A DNA stretch of 64,000 bases from JAADHX01 sp964569385. GTDB lineage: Bacteria; Actinomycetota; Acidimicrobiia; Acidimicrobiales; Poriferisodalaceae. Below are positions 7,858-16,226 of the stretch, in pieces. A program made the translations under genes and the position numbers. The notes beneath the pieces were generated by a model, which was not told the origin of the DNA, did no database searches, and saw only the letters and a program-made list of their open reading frames with translations. Within the stretch, counting starts at the first letter, position 1. Each line of letters starts with the position of its first letter. The stretch spans positions 1 to 64,000 of the forward strand of contig CAZMUM010000013.1 in the NCBI GenBank assembly GCA_964569385.1. Reading direction: 5' to 3'.

Positions 7858-8397
7858 ATGTCACGTATTGGTAAAGCACCAGTTGAGATCCCCAGCGGCG
7901 TCGACGTCAGCGTCGATGGTGCCAACGTCACCGTAAAGGGTTCTGGCGGCACACTCGAACACGTCATGCCCGAATCGATTGCCGCGGCAGTCGAGGGCTC
8001 GACAATCACGATCACCCGTACCGCAGAAGAACGTGACAGTCGCGCCCTTCACGGTCTTACTCGGGCGCTCATCAACAACATGGTCCTTGGAGTTTCCCAA
8101 GGGTTCTCCAAGGAACTAACCATTGTCGGCGTTGGTTACCGCGCCGTGGCTAAGGGCCCCCAAAAGTTGGAGTTGGCTCTTGGGTTCTCGCACCCTGTCA
8201 TCATCGACGCCCCTGATGGCATCACCTTCGAGGTGCCGACTACCACAAGCATCAAAGTATCCGGTATCGACAAACAACTTGTCGGTCAGGTAGCTGCAAA
8301 CATTCGCAAACATCGCGAACCCGAGCCCTACAAAGGCAAGGGCATTCGCTACGTCGACGAGTACGTCCTGCGTAAGGCAGGCAAGGCCGCTAAGTAG
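7858..8397 (+). CDS. rplF: 50S ribosomal protein L6
   Basis: This is uL6 (179 aa), near the sarcin-ricin loop. It begins MSRIGKAPVEIPSGVDV and carries VGVGYRAVAKGPQKLELALG and the C-terminal signature EPEPYKGKGIRY. Length is typical. Confidence 0.98.
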   Translation: MSRIGKAPVEIPSGVDVSVDGANVTVKGSGGTLEHVMPESIAAAVEGSTITITRTAEERDSRALHGLTRALINNMVLGVSQGFSKELTIVGVGYRAVAKGPQKLELALGFSHPVIIDAPDGITFEVPTTTSIKVSGIDKQLVGQVAANIRKHREPEPYKGKGIRYVDEYVLRKAGKAAK

Positions 8398-8426
8398 CGG
8401 CTGAGCCCTAAGCAGGTAAGGAAGCA

Positions 8427-8783
8427 ATGAGTAACAATTCGCACGCCAAGACTCGCCGACACACGCGGGTCCGCAAAAAGCTCCAAGGATCACCGCAGAG
8501 GCCTCGCCTCACGGTCTTCCGTTCCAACAAACACATCTCGGCGCAGGTAATCGACGACGCGGTTGGCCGCACGTTGGCATCAGCGTCTTCGACCGAATCC
8601 GATATTCGCACCGCCGGATACACGGGTAACAAAGACGCGGCAAGTCGGGTTGGCACACTTATTGCCGAACGCGCTTCTGCTGTTGGCGTTTCCCGCGTTG
8701 TGTTCGATCGCGGTGGCAACAAATACCACGGCCGTATTGCTGCGGTCGCCGACGCTGCACGTGACGGCGGACTGGAATTCTGA
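8427..8783 (+). CDS. rplR: 50S ribosomal protein L18
   Basis: This is uL18 (118 aa), which binds 5S rRNA with L5. RVRKKLQGSPQRPRLTVFRS and SNKHISAQVIDD are typical, as are VVFDRGGNKYHGR and the C-terminus ARDGGLEF. It overlaps rpsE by one base. Confidence 0.97.
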   Translation: MSNNSHAKTRRHTRVRKKLQGSPQRPRLTVFRSNKHISAQVIDDAVGRTLASASSTESDIRTAGYTGNKDAASRVGTLIAERASAVGVSRVVFDRGGNKYHGRIAAVADAARDGGLEF

Positions 8784-9418
8784 TGGGGAATCAAAACAAC
8801 CAACGTGGCAACCGCCGCGACAACGAACGCCGCGACAATCGCGACCGTCATGGACGCGACTCCGACGGACTTCGCGAATCGCGGGTTATCGACATCAACC
8901 GCGTGGCCAAGGTAGTCAAGGGTGGCCGTCGCTTCTCCTTCACTGCTCTGGTAGTCATAGGCGATGGTCGCGGCCGGGTTGGCCTCGGCTACGGCAAAGC
9001 CAAAGAGGTTCCCCTTGCTATCCAAAAGGGCACCGAAGAGGCGAAGCGCAACTTGTTCGACGTCCCGCTGGCCGGCTCGACGATTATCCACCCGATAGTT
9101 GGCGAACTTGGCGCTGGCCGAGTCATGCTCAAACCGGCATCACCCGGTACCGGCGTTATCGCTGGTGGCGCTGCTCGTGCCATTCTCGAAGAGGCAGGCG
9201 TAAACGATGTACTCGCCAAGTCGCTCGGCTCCTCGAATCACATCAACGTGGCCAAGGCCACAATTTCTGGCCTGCGCAATCTCAAACGTCCCGACGAGAT
9301 TGCTGCTCTTCGTGGTTTGTCTCCCGAGGAGTGTATTCCTAAGGGTCTTCTCAAGGCCTACAACGAAACCCAGCGCGAACGGAAGTCTCAGCGAGTCGCC
9401 GACGGAGTTAAGTCGTGA
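8783..9418 (+). CDS. rpsE: 30S ribosomal protein S5
   Basis: This is uS5 (211 aa), at the decoding/mRNA entry site. The core starts at about residue 36 with NRVAKVVKGGRRFSFTALVV and continues with GYGKAKEVPLAIQKGTEEA. The first 30 or so residues are a low-complexity Asn/Arg/Asp stretch, longer than usual. The rpmD GTG start overlaps the stop by four bases. Confidence 0.98.
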   Translation: MGNQNNQRGNRRDNERRDNRDRHGRDSDGLRESRVIDINRVAKVVKGGRRFSFTALVVIGDGRGRVGLGYGKAKEVPLAIQKGTEEAKRNLFDVPLAGSTIIHPIVGELGAGRVMLKPASPGTGVIAGGAARAILEEAGVNDVLAKSLGSSNHINVAKATISGLRNLKRPDEIAALRGLSPEECIPKGLLKAYNETQRERKSQRVADGVKS

Positions 9419-9603
9419 GCGATCTCGTCGTAACTCAGATCCGATCCGCTATCGGCAACAAGCCAGTTCACCGGGGAACGCTTCGGGCCCTTGGCCTTGG
9501 CCGAATCGGAAAATCGAACACACTGCCGGATCGTCCCGAGATTCAGGGCATGATTCGCAAGGTGGCTCACCTCATCCGGGTCGAGCCTGTAGAAGGAGCC
9601 TGA
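9415..9603 (+). CDS. rpmD: 50S ribosomal protein L30
   Basis: This is uL30 (62 aa): VTQIRSAIGNKPVHRGTLRA then LGRIGKSNTLPD and IRGM-like IQGMIRKVAHLI. The start is GTG in the GTGA overlap with rpsE. rplO begins one base after its stop. Confidence 0.96.
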   Translation: MSDLVVTQIRSAIGNKPVHRGTLRALGLGRIGKSNTLPDRPEIQGMIRKVAHLIRVEPVEGA

Positions 9604-9604
9604 G

Positions 9605-10096
9605 ATGCTCAAACCACACGATCTTCATCCCGCCGAAGGCTCCAAGAAATCACGCAAACGCGTTGGGCGTGGCATTGGTGGCAAAGGTGGCAAGACTGCC
9701 GGCCGCGGCACCAAAGGAACCAAGGCCCGTAGCAAGGTCCCGATCTGGTACGAAGGCGGACAGCAGCCACTTCAACGTCGGCTTCCGAAGCTGAAGGGTT
9801 TCACTAACCCGTTCCGCGTCGAGTACCAGGCGATCAACCTCGACACATTGGCCGAACTCGAACTCGACGAAGTCACGCCAGAAGCGCTCCGCGATCGCGG
9901 TCTCATCGGCAAGAACTCGCTGGTCAAAGTCCTTGGCCGAGGCGAGCTATCAAACGCCGTCAATGTTAAGGCCCATGGTTTCTCGGCTTCGGCTGAAGCG
10001 GCGATCACCGCCGCGGGCGGTACCGTAGAGGTCCTGCCGAAGCCATTCGGCGGACCACGTCCGCCAGCCAAGGGAAATCAGCACACAAACCGCTGA
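9605..10096 (+). CDS. rplO: 50S ribosomal protein L15
   Basis: This is uL15 (163 aa), a late-assembly 23S rRNA protein. The N-terminal glycine-rich segment RKRVGRGIGGKGGKTAGRG and GGQQPLQRRLPKLKGF are diagnostic. A 50-base gap containing a small inverted repeat (CAGACC...GGTCTG, 10100-10121) separates it from secY. Confidence 0.97.
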   Translation: MLKPHDLHPAEGSKKSRKRVGRGIGGKGGKTAGRGTKGTKARSKVPIWYEGGQQPLQRRLPKLKGFTNPFRVEYQAINLDTLAELELDEVTPEALRDRGLIGKNSLVKVLGRGELSNAVNVKAHGFSASAEAAITAAGGTVEVLPKPFGGPRPPAKGNQHTNR

Positions 10097-10146
10097 TCGC
10101 AGACCGGAAAACTGGTCTGCCAGAATTGTTCGAACTGGAGTCTTGA

Positions 10147-11484
10147 GTGCTGTCGAGTCTTAGCAATATCTTCAAGGTGCCAGATCTTCGTGTGAAGATT
10201 CTGTTCACCATCACCATCCTCGCCCTGTACAGGGTCGGCTCACAGATTCCTGTTCCCGGAATCGACTTCGATGCCGTGCTTCAGCTGCGAGATTCGGCCG
10301 AACAAACCGGAGGCGTGCTTGGCATCCTCAACTTGTTTTCGGGTGGCGCGTTAACCAACTTTGCCATCTTCGCATTGGGCATCATGCCCTACATCACGGC
10401 GTCGATCATCATGCAGATTCTCACCGTGGCTATTCCAAAGCTCGAAGAGCTGCAACAACAAGGCGCCACAGGTCAACGCAAGATCACCCAGTACACCCGT
10501 TACCTCACTCTCGTAATAGCGTTCCTTCAGGCAACCGGCATCACGTTTGTGTTTGGCAACGGCGGCGGTAGTGCACTCGGAAACACTGCTGGCATCATTG
10601 TTATCCCCGACTTCACCGTGCCCAGAGTTGTTTTGGTGATTCTTTCGCTAACGGCCGGCACAGCCTTGCTCATGTGGATGGGCGAGCTCATCAGCCAACG
10701 TGGCGTCGGCAACGGGATGTCTCTGCTTATATTCGCCTCGGTCGTATCGGCGATCCCGTTCGACGGAGCCCGGCTTCGTGCCACCGAGGGCAACCTCTAC
10801 CTAGGGGTAGCGATCGTTGTCGCCATTGGCCTCATGGTGGCCATCATCTTCATCGAACAAGGCCAACGCCGAATCCCGGTCCAGTTCGCCAAGCGCCAGA
10901 TGGGGCGGCGGATGTATGGCGGCCAGAGCACCTACATCCCACTCAAGGTAAATCAGTCAGGCGTTATCCCGATTATCTTTGCCAGCTCGGTGCTCTACCT
11001 TCCGGTCTTGATGGCCAGCATCTTTCCGTGGGCTTGGTTCCAGACCATCGTGAACGATTACCTGACCCAACCGTCGAACATAGTTTATATCGTGGTGTTC
11101 GGAACGATGATCATTGGGTTTGCCTACTTCTACACAGCAATCACCTTCGACCCCGTCAAACAGGCCGACAACATCCGCAAACAAGGCGGGTTCATTCCAG
11201 GTATTCGGCCAGGTCCCCAGACCGAGCGGTACCTTGGCAAGGTCCTATCTCGCATCACTCTCCCCGGGGCCTTGTTCATTGCCGCCGTTGCCTTGGTGCC
11301 CACGGTGCTGATCGCCGTTACAGCCCCCGACCTTGGCACCGCCACCGGCATTGGCGGCGGCGGCGGCGCCGCTATCTCCTTCGGGGGCGTGTCGATCCTT
11401 ATCGCCGCTGGTGTAGCCCTCGAAACCATGAAGCAGGTCGATAGCCAGCTCATGATGCGGAACTACGAAGGTTTCCTCAAGTGA
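10147..11484 (+). CDS. secY: Protein translocase subunit SecY
   Basis: This is the channel subunit of the Sec translocon (445 aa, about 10 membrane helices). It starts at GTG 10147 with LSNIFKVPDLRVKILFTI. Other conserved parts are the plug/TM2 region FSGGALTNFAIFALGIMPYI, GERKITQYTRY-like QRKITQYTRYLT, and the cytoplasmic loop RRIPVQFAKRQMGRRMYGG. The C-terminal ALETMKQVDSQLMMRNYEGF is typical. It overlaps adk by four bases. Confidence 0.98.
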   Translation: MLSSLSNIFKVPDLRVKILFTITILALYRVGSQIPVPGIDFDAVLQLRDSAEQTGGVLGILNLFSGGALTNFAIFALGIMPYITASIIMQILTVAIPKLEELQQQGATGQRKITQYTRYLTLVIAFLQATGITFVFGNGGGSALGNTAGIIVIPDFTVPRVVLVILSLTAGTALLMWMGELISQRGVGNGMSLLIFASVVSAIPFDGARLRATEGNLYLGVAIVVAIGLMVAIIFIEQGQRRIPVQFAKRQMGRRMYGGQSTYIPLKVNQSGVIPIIFASSVLYLPVLMASIFPWAWFQTIVNDYLTQPSNIVYIVVFGTMIIGFAYFYTAITFDPVKQADNIRKQGGFIPGIRPGPQTERYLGKVLSRITLPGALFIAAVALVPTVLIAVTAPDLGTATGIGGGGGAAISFGGVSILIAAGVALETMKQVDSQLMMRNYEGFLK

Positions 11485-12035
11485 CGTTGCGCCTCATCAT
11501 TCTTGGCCGGCAAGGGGCAGGTAAAGGCACACAATCGATTCGGATCTCTTCTCGATACGGGATCCCTCATATCTCTACCGGCGACATGCTGAGGGCTGCT
11601 GTTCTTGAAGGGAACGACTTTGGCCTCCGAGCTAAGGCCATCATGGATGCTGGCGACCTCGTTCCCGACGATCTAATGATGTCCATCGTGACCGAGCGGC
11701 TATCGAGCGATGACGCCCAAGCCGGTTTCCTTCTCGATGGGTTTCCCCGCACCGCAGCCCAGGCCACCTGGCTAGACGCCACGTTGGCTCCCGGTGGTAT
11801 CGACATGGCCCTGACCATCGAAGTGCCTGACGAAGTCGTTGTAGAACGAATGATGGCCCGAAAACGGCCAGACGACACCGAAGATGCAATTCGCCGTCGT
11901 CTCGATCTTTACGAAGAACAGACCGAACCACTGTTGTCGCATTATGCCGAGCGAGTCGCGACAATTGATGGCCATGCAGCCGAAGACACCGTCGAAGGCC
12001 GCGTGGCGGAGGTGATAGACGCCTACTTGGCCTAA
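11481..12035 (+). CDS. adk: Adenylate kinase, short (LID-less) form
   Basis: This enzyme interconverts ATP + AMP with 2 ADP. The P-loop is GRQGAGKGTQ at residues about 8-17, the AMP site is PHISTGDMLRA and FLLDGFPRT. The region after RMMARKRPDDT goes straight to AIRRRLDLYEEQTEPLL, so the extended zinc/LID insertion is missing, as in mycobacterial Adk. Length is 184 aa. The start is GTG, coupled to secY. In most actinobacteria map follows adk; here a non-coding spacer and infA follow. Confidence 0.97.
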   Translation: MTLRLIILGRQGAGKGTQSIRISSRYGIPHISTGDMLRAAVLEGNDFGLRAKAIMDAGDLVPDDLMMSIVTERLSSDDAQAGFLLDGFPRTAAQATWLDATLAPGGIDMALTIEVPDEVVVERMMARKRPDDTEDAIRRRLDLYEEQTEPLLSHYAERVATIDGHAAEDTVEGRVAEVIDAYLA

Positions 12036-12227
12036 ATTGGCTGTTGGCTAGCGGCCCACGGGCCGCTATGATGATCCGCTGGCCGTGTGCACACTTTGTC
12101 AGAGTCCGACTCTGATGCGCAGTCGTTTGGCGCAACGGCCCACCTCATAGAAACAACGATTGCAATTTAGTTGGCCTGCTACTCGTCTTGGACGAGATTG
12201 TATGTCACCAATCAGGAGATTAAGACA
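12036..12227 (+). promoter_or_regulatory. adk-infA spacer: hairpin, 17-bp palindrome, infA ribosome-binding site
   Basis: This is a 192-base gap without a convincing gene. It contains a GC-rich hairpin (12049-12056 with 12061-12068, TAGCGGCC/GGCCGCTA, 4-base loop) that could end adk transcription, though no T-run follows. A perfect 17-bp palindrome lies at 12099-12115 (TCAGAGTC-C-GACTCTGA); its one-base centre suits a DNA operator better than an RNA hairpin. The Shine-Dalgarno AGGAG is at 12214-12218. A separate promoter for infA-rpmJ-rpsM is plausible, but no clear -35/-10 pair was recognised. Confidence 0.45.
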
Positions 12228-12452
12228 CTGCCGAAAGCAAAAGATGACGTAATCGTTCTCGAGGGGAAAGTTGTAGATCCCCTCCCCGGCGCCATGTTCA
12301 AAGTGGAGCTGGACAACGGCCATAGCGTATTGGCCCACATCAGTGGGAAGATGAGGATGCACTACATCCGAATCCTCCCCGGAGACCGCGTTCAAGTCGA
12401 ACTAACCCCGTACGACCTGAGCCGAGGCCGAATTACCTACCGTTACAAGTAG
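12228..12452 (+). CDS. infA: Translation initiation factor IF-1, apparent CTG start
   Basis: IF-1 is a small OB-fold factor that sits in the 30S A site during initiation. The sequence from 12231 reads PKAKDDVIVLEGKVVDPLPG and continues through HISGKMRMHYIRILPGDRV to DLSRGRITYRYK, normal IF-1 along its length (75 codons including stop). No ATG, GTG or TTG lies at the family start. The codon there is CTG at 12228, 9 bases after AGGAG (12214-12218). Nearby TTG codons at 12198 and 12171 would add 10 or 19 non-conserved residues and lack a good ribosome-binding site. The product is certain; the start is inferred. Confidence 0.9.
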   Translation: MPKAKDDVIVLEGKVVDPLPGAMFKVELDNGHSVLAHISGKMRMHYIRILPGDRVQVELTPYDLSRGRITYRYK

Positions 12453-12552
12453 ACGATCGGCACCTCCTACTAAGCGTTCGGCTTGTCTAAGCAGAACAAC
12501 CACGGCGGCAACCTGTCGCCGAATGCCGGTCTCACCGGTCACAAGGATTTCA

Positions 12553-12666
12553 ATGAAGGTTCAAACCAGCGTAAAGCGCATTTGCGACAAGTGCCGTGTA
12601 GTTCGGCGACGTGGCCGAGTTCAGGTCATTTGCAGCAATCCGCGCCACAAGCAGCGCCAGGGCTAG
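12553..12666 (+). CDS. rpmJ: 50S ribosomal protein L36
   Basis: A 37-aa protein starting at ATG 12553: MKVQTSVKRICDKCRVVRR, then RGRVQVICSNPRHKQRQG and TAG. The zinc ligands of the C+ type are present (Cys11, Cys14, Cys27, His32). It sits between infA and rpsM, its usual place. The 100 bases before it contain nothing recognised. Confidence 0.97.
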   Translation: MKVQTSVKRICDKCRVVRRRGRVQVICSNPRHKQRQG

Positions 12667-12679
12667 GGAGAAGCACGAG

Positions 12680-13057
12680 ATGGCACGAATTGCCGGTATT
12701 GACATTCCTCGCGAGAAGCGGGTCGAGATTTCGCTTACGTACTTGTACGGCGTTGGTCGTTCTAGCTCACAAGACATCTGCGAAGAGACGGGCATCAACC
12801 CCAACACTCGCGTTCGTGATCTCACCGACGACGAGGTCAACAAGATCAGGGTTTGCCTCGACACCAGCTACAAGATCGAAGGCGACCTAAGGCGCGATGT
12901 TTCTCAAGATATCAAGCGCAAGATGGAAATCGGCTGCTACCAGGGAATCCGCCACCGTCGTGGTCTCCCAGTACGCGGGCAGCGCACCCACACCAATGCT
13001 CGAACTCGTAAGGGTCCAAAGAAGACCGTTGCTGGCAAGAAGAAGGTTCCGCGGTAG
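12680..13057 (+). CDS. rpsM: 30S ribosomal protein S13
   Basis: This is uS13 (125 aa), in the head and contacting P-site tRNA and S19. The ATG at 12680 gives MARIAGIDIPREKRVEISLT, the family start; the open frame continues upstream to 12611 but is not family-like. RHRRGLPVRGQRTHTNARTR and the basic C-terminus KKVPR are diagnostic. Confidence 0.98.
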   Translation: MARIAGIDIPREKRVEISLTYLYGVGRSSSQDICEETGINPNTRVRDLTDDEVNKIRVCLDTSYKIEGDLRRDVSQDIKRKMEIGCYQGIRHRRGLPVRGQRTHTNARTRKGPKKTVAGKKKVPR

Positions 13058-13086
13058 CACCGCGGAGATAAGGACCGGATAGATCA

Positions 13087-13485
13087 ATGGCAAAGCCAGC
13101 AGCCGGGGGCCGTCGCCCTCGCCGTCGTGAGCGCAAGAATGTGTCGCACGGCGTCGCTCACATCAAAAGCTCGTTCAACAACACAATCATCACGTTCACC
13201 GATCTACAGGGCAACACCTTGTCTTGGGCATCGGCGGGAAACGTCGGCTTCAAGGGTTCACGTAAATCGACTCCATACGCGGCGCAACAAGCAGCCGAAC
13301 AGGCTGCCCGTCGGGCTATGGAGCACGGCGTTCGCAAGGTCGACGTCGAAGTCAAGGGTCCGGGGTCAGGTCGCGAAACTGCTATCCGCTCGATCCAGAA
13401 CATCGGAATCGAAATCACTGGTATCAAAGACGTAACGCCGGTTCCCCACAACGGTTGCCGGCCGCCGAAGCGTCGGAGGGTCTGA
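13087..13485 (+). CDS. rpsK: 30S ribosomal protein S11
   Basis: This is uS11 (132 aa), on the platform. Motifs are HIKSSFNNTIITFTDLQGN, GFKGSRKSTPYAAQQAAE and the C-terminal TPVPHNGCRPPKRRRV. It starts 29 bases after rpsM. Confidence 0.98.
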   Translation: MAKPAAGGRRPRRRERKNVSHGVAHIKSSFNNTIITFTDLQGNTLSWASAGNVGFKGSRKSTPYAAQQAAEQAARRAMEHGVRKVDVEVKGPGSGRETAIRSIQNIGIEITGIKDVTPVPHNGCRPPKRRRV

Positions 13486-13487
13486 CC

Positions 13488-14105
13488 ATGGCGCGCTACA
13501 CCGGACCAAAGGCACGTGTATCTCGTCGCCTCGGCACAAATATTTGGGGAACCGCAGGCGAGACGAAAGCTCTCGACCGGCGCCCGTACCCTCCTGGCGA
13601 CCACGGCCGCACTCGTCGTCGCAACAACAACTCTGAGTACTTGGTGCAGCTGCAGGAGAAACAGAAGGCTCGTTTCTCCTACGGCATGAACGAAAGACAG
13701 TTCCGCAACATCTACGCCGAGGCCAGTCGTCAAAAGGGTGTGACCGGCCACATTCTCCTCGAGTTACTCGAGCGCCGTCTCGACAATTTGGTTTACCGAG
13801 CCGGCTGGGCTGCCACCCGCCCGCAGGCTCGCCAGTTCGTCGGCCACGGTCACATCAACGTGAACGGTAGCCGGGTGGACATTCCCAGCTACCGGGTGCG
13901 TCCAGGCGAGGTGATCGAACTCCGCGACAAATCGCGTGATATGGTCACGATTCGTTGGAATCTCGATGTCCTCGATCGTGCGGTTCCAGGTTGGCTCGAA
14001 GCCAGCGATGGTGGCCAGCAGGTAACCGTCCGCGAGACCCCATCGCGCGACCAAATTGATATGCCCGTTCGCGAACAGCTCATAGTCGAGCTGTACAGCA
14101 AGTAG
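13488..14105 (+). CDS. rpsD: 30S ribosomal protein S4
   Basis: This is uS4 (205 aa), a primary 16S rRNA binder. MARYTGPKARVSRRLG begins at the ATG at 13488, two bases after rpsK. Its S4 RNA-binding domain is ERRLDNLVYRAGWAATRPQA with HGHINVNGSRVDIPSYRV. The C-terminus REQLIVELYSK is typical. Confidence 0.98.
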   Translation: MARYTGPKARVSRRLGTNIWGTAGETKALDRRPYPPGDHGRTRRRNNNSEYLVQLQEKQKARFSYGMNERQFRNIYAEASRQKGVTGHILLELLERRLDNLVYRAGWAATRPQARQFVGHGHINVNGSRVDIPSYRVRPGEVIELRDKSRDMVTIRWNLDVLDRAVPGWLEASDGGQQVTVRETPSRDQIDMPVREQLIVELYSK

Positions 14106-14140
14106 TTCAACGAAGTTAGCTATTCAGGAGTCAGCCCTAG

Positions 14141-15097
14141 ATGCTCACCATGCAGCGGCCCACGGTGGAACCCCTCGGTGACGAGGACAACAACCGTCAG
14201 AAGTTCGCCATCGGCCCGCTCGAACCGGGATTCGGATACACGCTTGGCAATTCATTACGCCGAACGTTGTTGTCTGCGATCCCAGGCGCGGCCATAACCC
14301 AAGTCAATTTCGACGATGCTCTTCACGAGTTCGACACCATTGCTGGTGTTGTCGATGATGTCACCGACATCATCCTCAACTTCAAAGACATTGTCTTTTC
14401 GTCTGAGTCCCAGGAGCCGGTGTCGGTTCGTCTCGACGCCCGCGGTCCGGGCGACATCGTGGCTGGCGACATCCAACTGTCTGCCGACATTGAGTGTGTC
14501 AACCCCGAACAACGGATCGCTACGCTCAACGACAAGGGCCGATTGGCCGTCGATCTAACCATCGAACAAGGCCGTGGGTACCTGAACTCCACCACGGCGG
14601 TCGCAAGTAGCATCATTGGTGTTGTTCCGGTCGACGCAATCTTTTCGCCGGTTAGACGCGTTGCACTTGAGGTCGAGCCCACTCGAGTCGAGCAGAGCAC
14701 GAACTTCGACCGATTGGTTATCGACATCGAGACCGATGGTTCAATGTCGCCCCGCGATGCGCTCGCTTCGGCCGCCGGAACGCTTGAAACTTTGGCCGGT
14801 CTGATTGCTGAGCTGAGCGACGAAGAGCTTGGCCTCGAGGTCGGCGAGCTTCCTGCTGTTGTTGGCGGCTCCCCGGATCTCGACCTCCCAATCGAAGATC
14901 TTGACCTTTCTGAGCGTCCACGCAACTGTCTTAAACGAGTCCAGGTCAACAGCATTGGTGAGTTGCTTACCAAGAGCCCGGACGACCTGTTGTCCATTAC
15001 CAACTTTGGCCAAAAGTCGCTCGACGAAGTCATCGTCAAGCTTGACGAACGAGGCCTGGCGTTGCGCGGAATGTCCGCCACTGCCCCACCGGCCTAG
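14141..15097 (+). CDS. rpoA: DNA-directed RNA polymerase subunit alpha
   Basis: The alpha subunit assembles RNA polymerase and contacts activators and UP elements. The N-terminal domain shows GPLEPGFGYTLGNSLRRTLL; the C-terminal domain starts near residue 258 with LSERPRNCLKRVQVNSIGEL and ends NFGQKSLDEVIVKLDERG. Length is 318 aa. The ATG at 14141 is 10 bases after AGGAG (14126-14130); an alternative ATG at 14150 cannot be excluded. Confidence 0.98.
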   Translation: MLTMQRPTVEPLGDEDNNRQKFAIGPLEPGFGYTLGNSLRRTLLSAIPGAAITQVNFDDALHEFDTIAGVVDDVTDIILNFKDIVFSSESQEPVSVRLDARGPGDIVAGDIQLSADIECVNPEQRIATLNDKGRLAVDLTIEQGRGYLNSTTAVASSIIGVVPVDAIFSPVRRVALEVEPTRVEQSTNFDRLVIDIETDGSMSPRDALASAAGTLETLAGLIAELSDEELGLEVGELPAVVGGSPDLDLPIEDLDLSERPRNCLKRVQVNSIGELLTKSPDDLLSITNFGQKSLDEVIVKLDERGLALRGMSATAPPA

Positions 15098-15105
15098 GAG
15101 CTGAC

Positions 15106-15456
15106 GTGCCAATTCCAACGAAGGGTCGCCGGCTAGGCGGATCCGCATCTCATCAAAAGGCCATGATGGCCAACTTGGCGGCTTCGCTGTTCGCCGCCGA
15201 AGGTATCGAGACCACCGAAGCCAAGGCGAAGGCCCTGCGGCCCTACGCCGAGAAGCTGATCACCAAGGCAAAGCTGGGTGGCCTGCATCGCCACCGCCAG
15301 ATCGTTTCTACCATGGGCGACGTCGAGATGGCCCAAAAGCTCATCGACGATATCGCACCCAGGTATCAGGATCGTTCCGGGGGTTATACTCGGATCATGA
15401 AGCTCGGCCCTCGCCACGGCGACAACGCGCCGATGGCTCGTATCGAGTTGGTCTGA
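15106..15456 (+). CDS. rplQ: 50S ribosomal protein L17
   Basis: This is bL17 (116 aa): PTKGRRLGGSASHQKAMMAN at the N-terminus and GGYTRIMKLGPRHGDNAPMA near the C-terminus. The start is GTG at 15106, eight bases after rpoA. It has the plain family length, without the long extension seen in some other actinobacteria. Confidence 0.97.
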   Translation: MPIPTKGRRLGGSASHQKAMMANLAASLFAAEGIETTEAKAKALRPYAEKLITKAKLGGLHRHRQIVSTMGDVEMAQKLIDDIAPRYQDRSGGYTRIMKLGPRHGDNAPMARIELV

Positions 15457-15488
15457 GCCGAACACCCCAAGACCCCACAATCGAGGAA

Positions 15489-16226
15489 ATGACGGTCGCT
15501 ATCGTCGTCGCGTATGACGGTAAGGGATTTCATGGTTGCGCCGCCAGCCCTGGAGTGCGGACCGTTGAGTCGGTTCTAACTGCCGCGCTCGAGAAAGTGC
15601 TGCGGCACGAGATTGTTCTTCAGATAGCGGGTCGTACTGATCGCGGAGTACATGCCTCGCAGCAGGTGATGTCGTTTCAGACTTCGGCGCCTCGGTTCGA
15701 CCCGTGGCGCCTTCGGGGAGCGTTGAACAAACTGTGTCGGCCAGATATTGCAGTCAGTTCGGTTGAGGTCGCAGCCGACGGGTTCGACGCCCGATTCTCT
15801 GCGGTTTCTCGGACGTACCGCTACCGGGTGCTGGCTGCCGAGGTACCCGATCCGCTTCGGATCGACAGGGTCTGGTATGTAGAACGAGACATCGACATCG
15901 ATGCCATGAACGCCGCAGCCAGCCATGTTATTGGTTTGCACGACTTTCGAGCCTTTTGTCGCCGGCGGCCAGACGCCACGGGCGACGAGCCCCTGTTGCG
16001 TCGGGTTCAAACTTGCTCGTGGTCTCGGAGTGGCGACGAGCATGTGCTGGACGTAACTGCGAACGCCTACTGTCATCAGCTGGTGCGGTCACTTGTAGGA
16101 GCGATGGTCGCCGTTGGTCTCGCCAAGTTCGATCCGGCGCACATGCTGGTGCTTCTCGAGTCGACCGACCGCACGATAATGCCCGCCCCACCGCAGGGTC
16201 TGACGCTTGTAGGCGTCAGCTATTGA
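15489..16226 (+). CDS. truA: tRNA pseudouridine(38-40) synthase
   Basis: TruA converts U38-U40 of tRNA anticodon stems to pseudouridine. Visible motifs are VVAYDGKGFHG near the N-terminus, the catalytic-Asp motif GRTDRGVHASQQV (about residues 51-63), the RTYRYRV segment and NAYCHQLVRSLVGAMV. Length is 245 aa. Its last codons (LTLVGVSY) and stop form the first unit of a 34-bp tandem repeat that continues past the gene. Confidence 0.96.
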   Translation: MTVAIVVAYDGKGFHGCAASPGVRTVESVLTAALEKVLRHEIVLQIAGRTDRGVHASQQVMSFQTSAPRFDPWRLRGALNKLCRPDIAVSSVEVAADGFDARFSAVSRTYRYRVLAAEVPDPLRIDRVWYVERDIDIDAMNAAASHVIGLHDFRAFCRRRPDATGDEPLLRRVQTCSWSRSGDEHVLDVTANAYCHQLVRSLVGAMVAVGLAKFDPAHMLVLLESTDRTIMPAPPQGLTLVGVSY

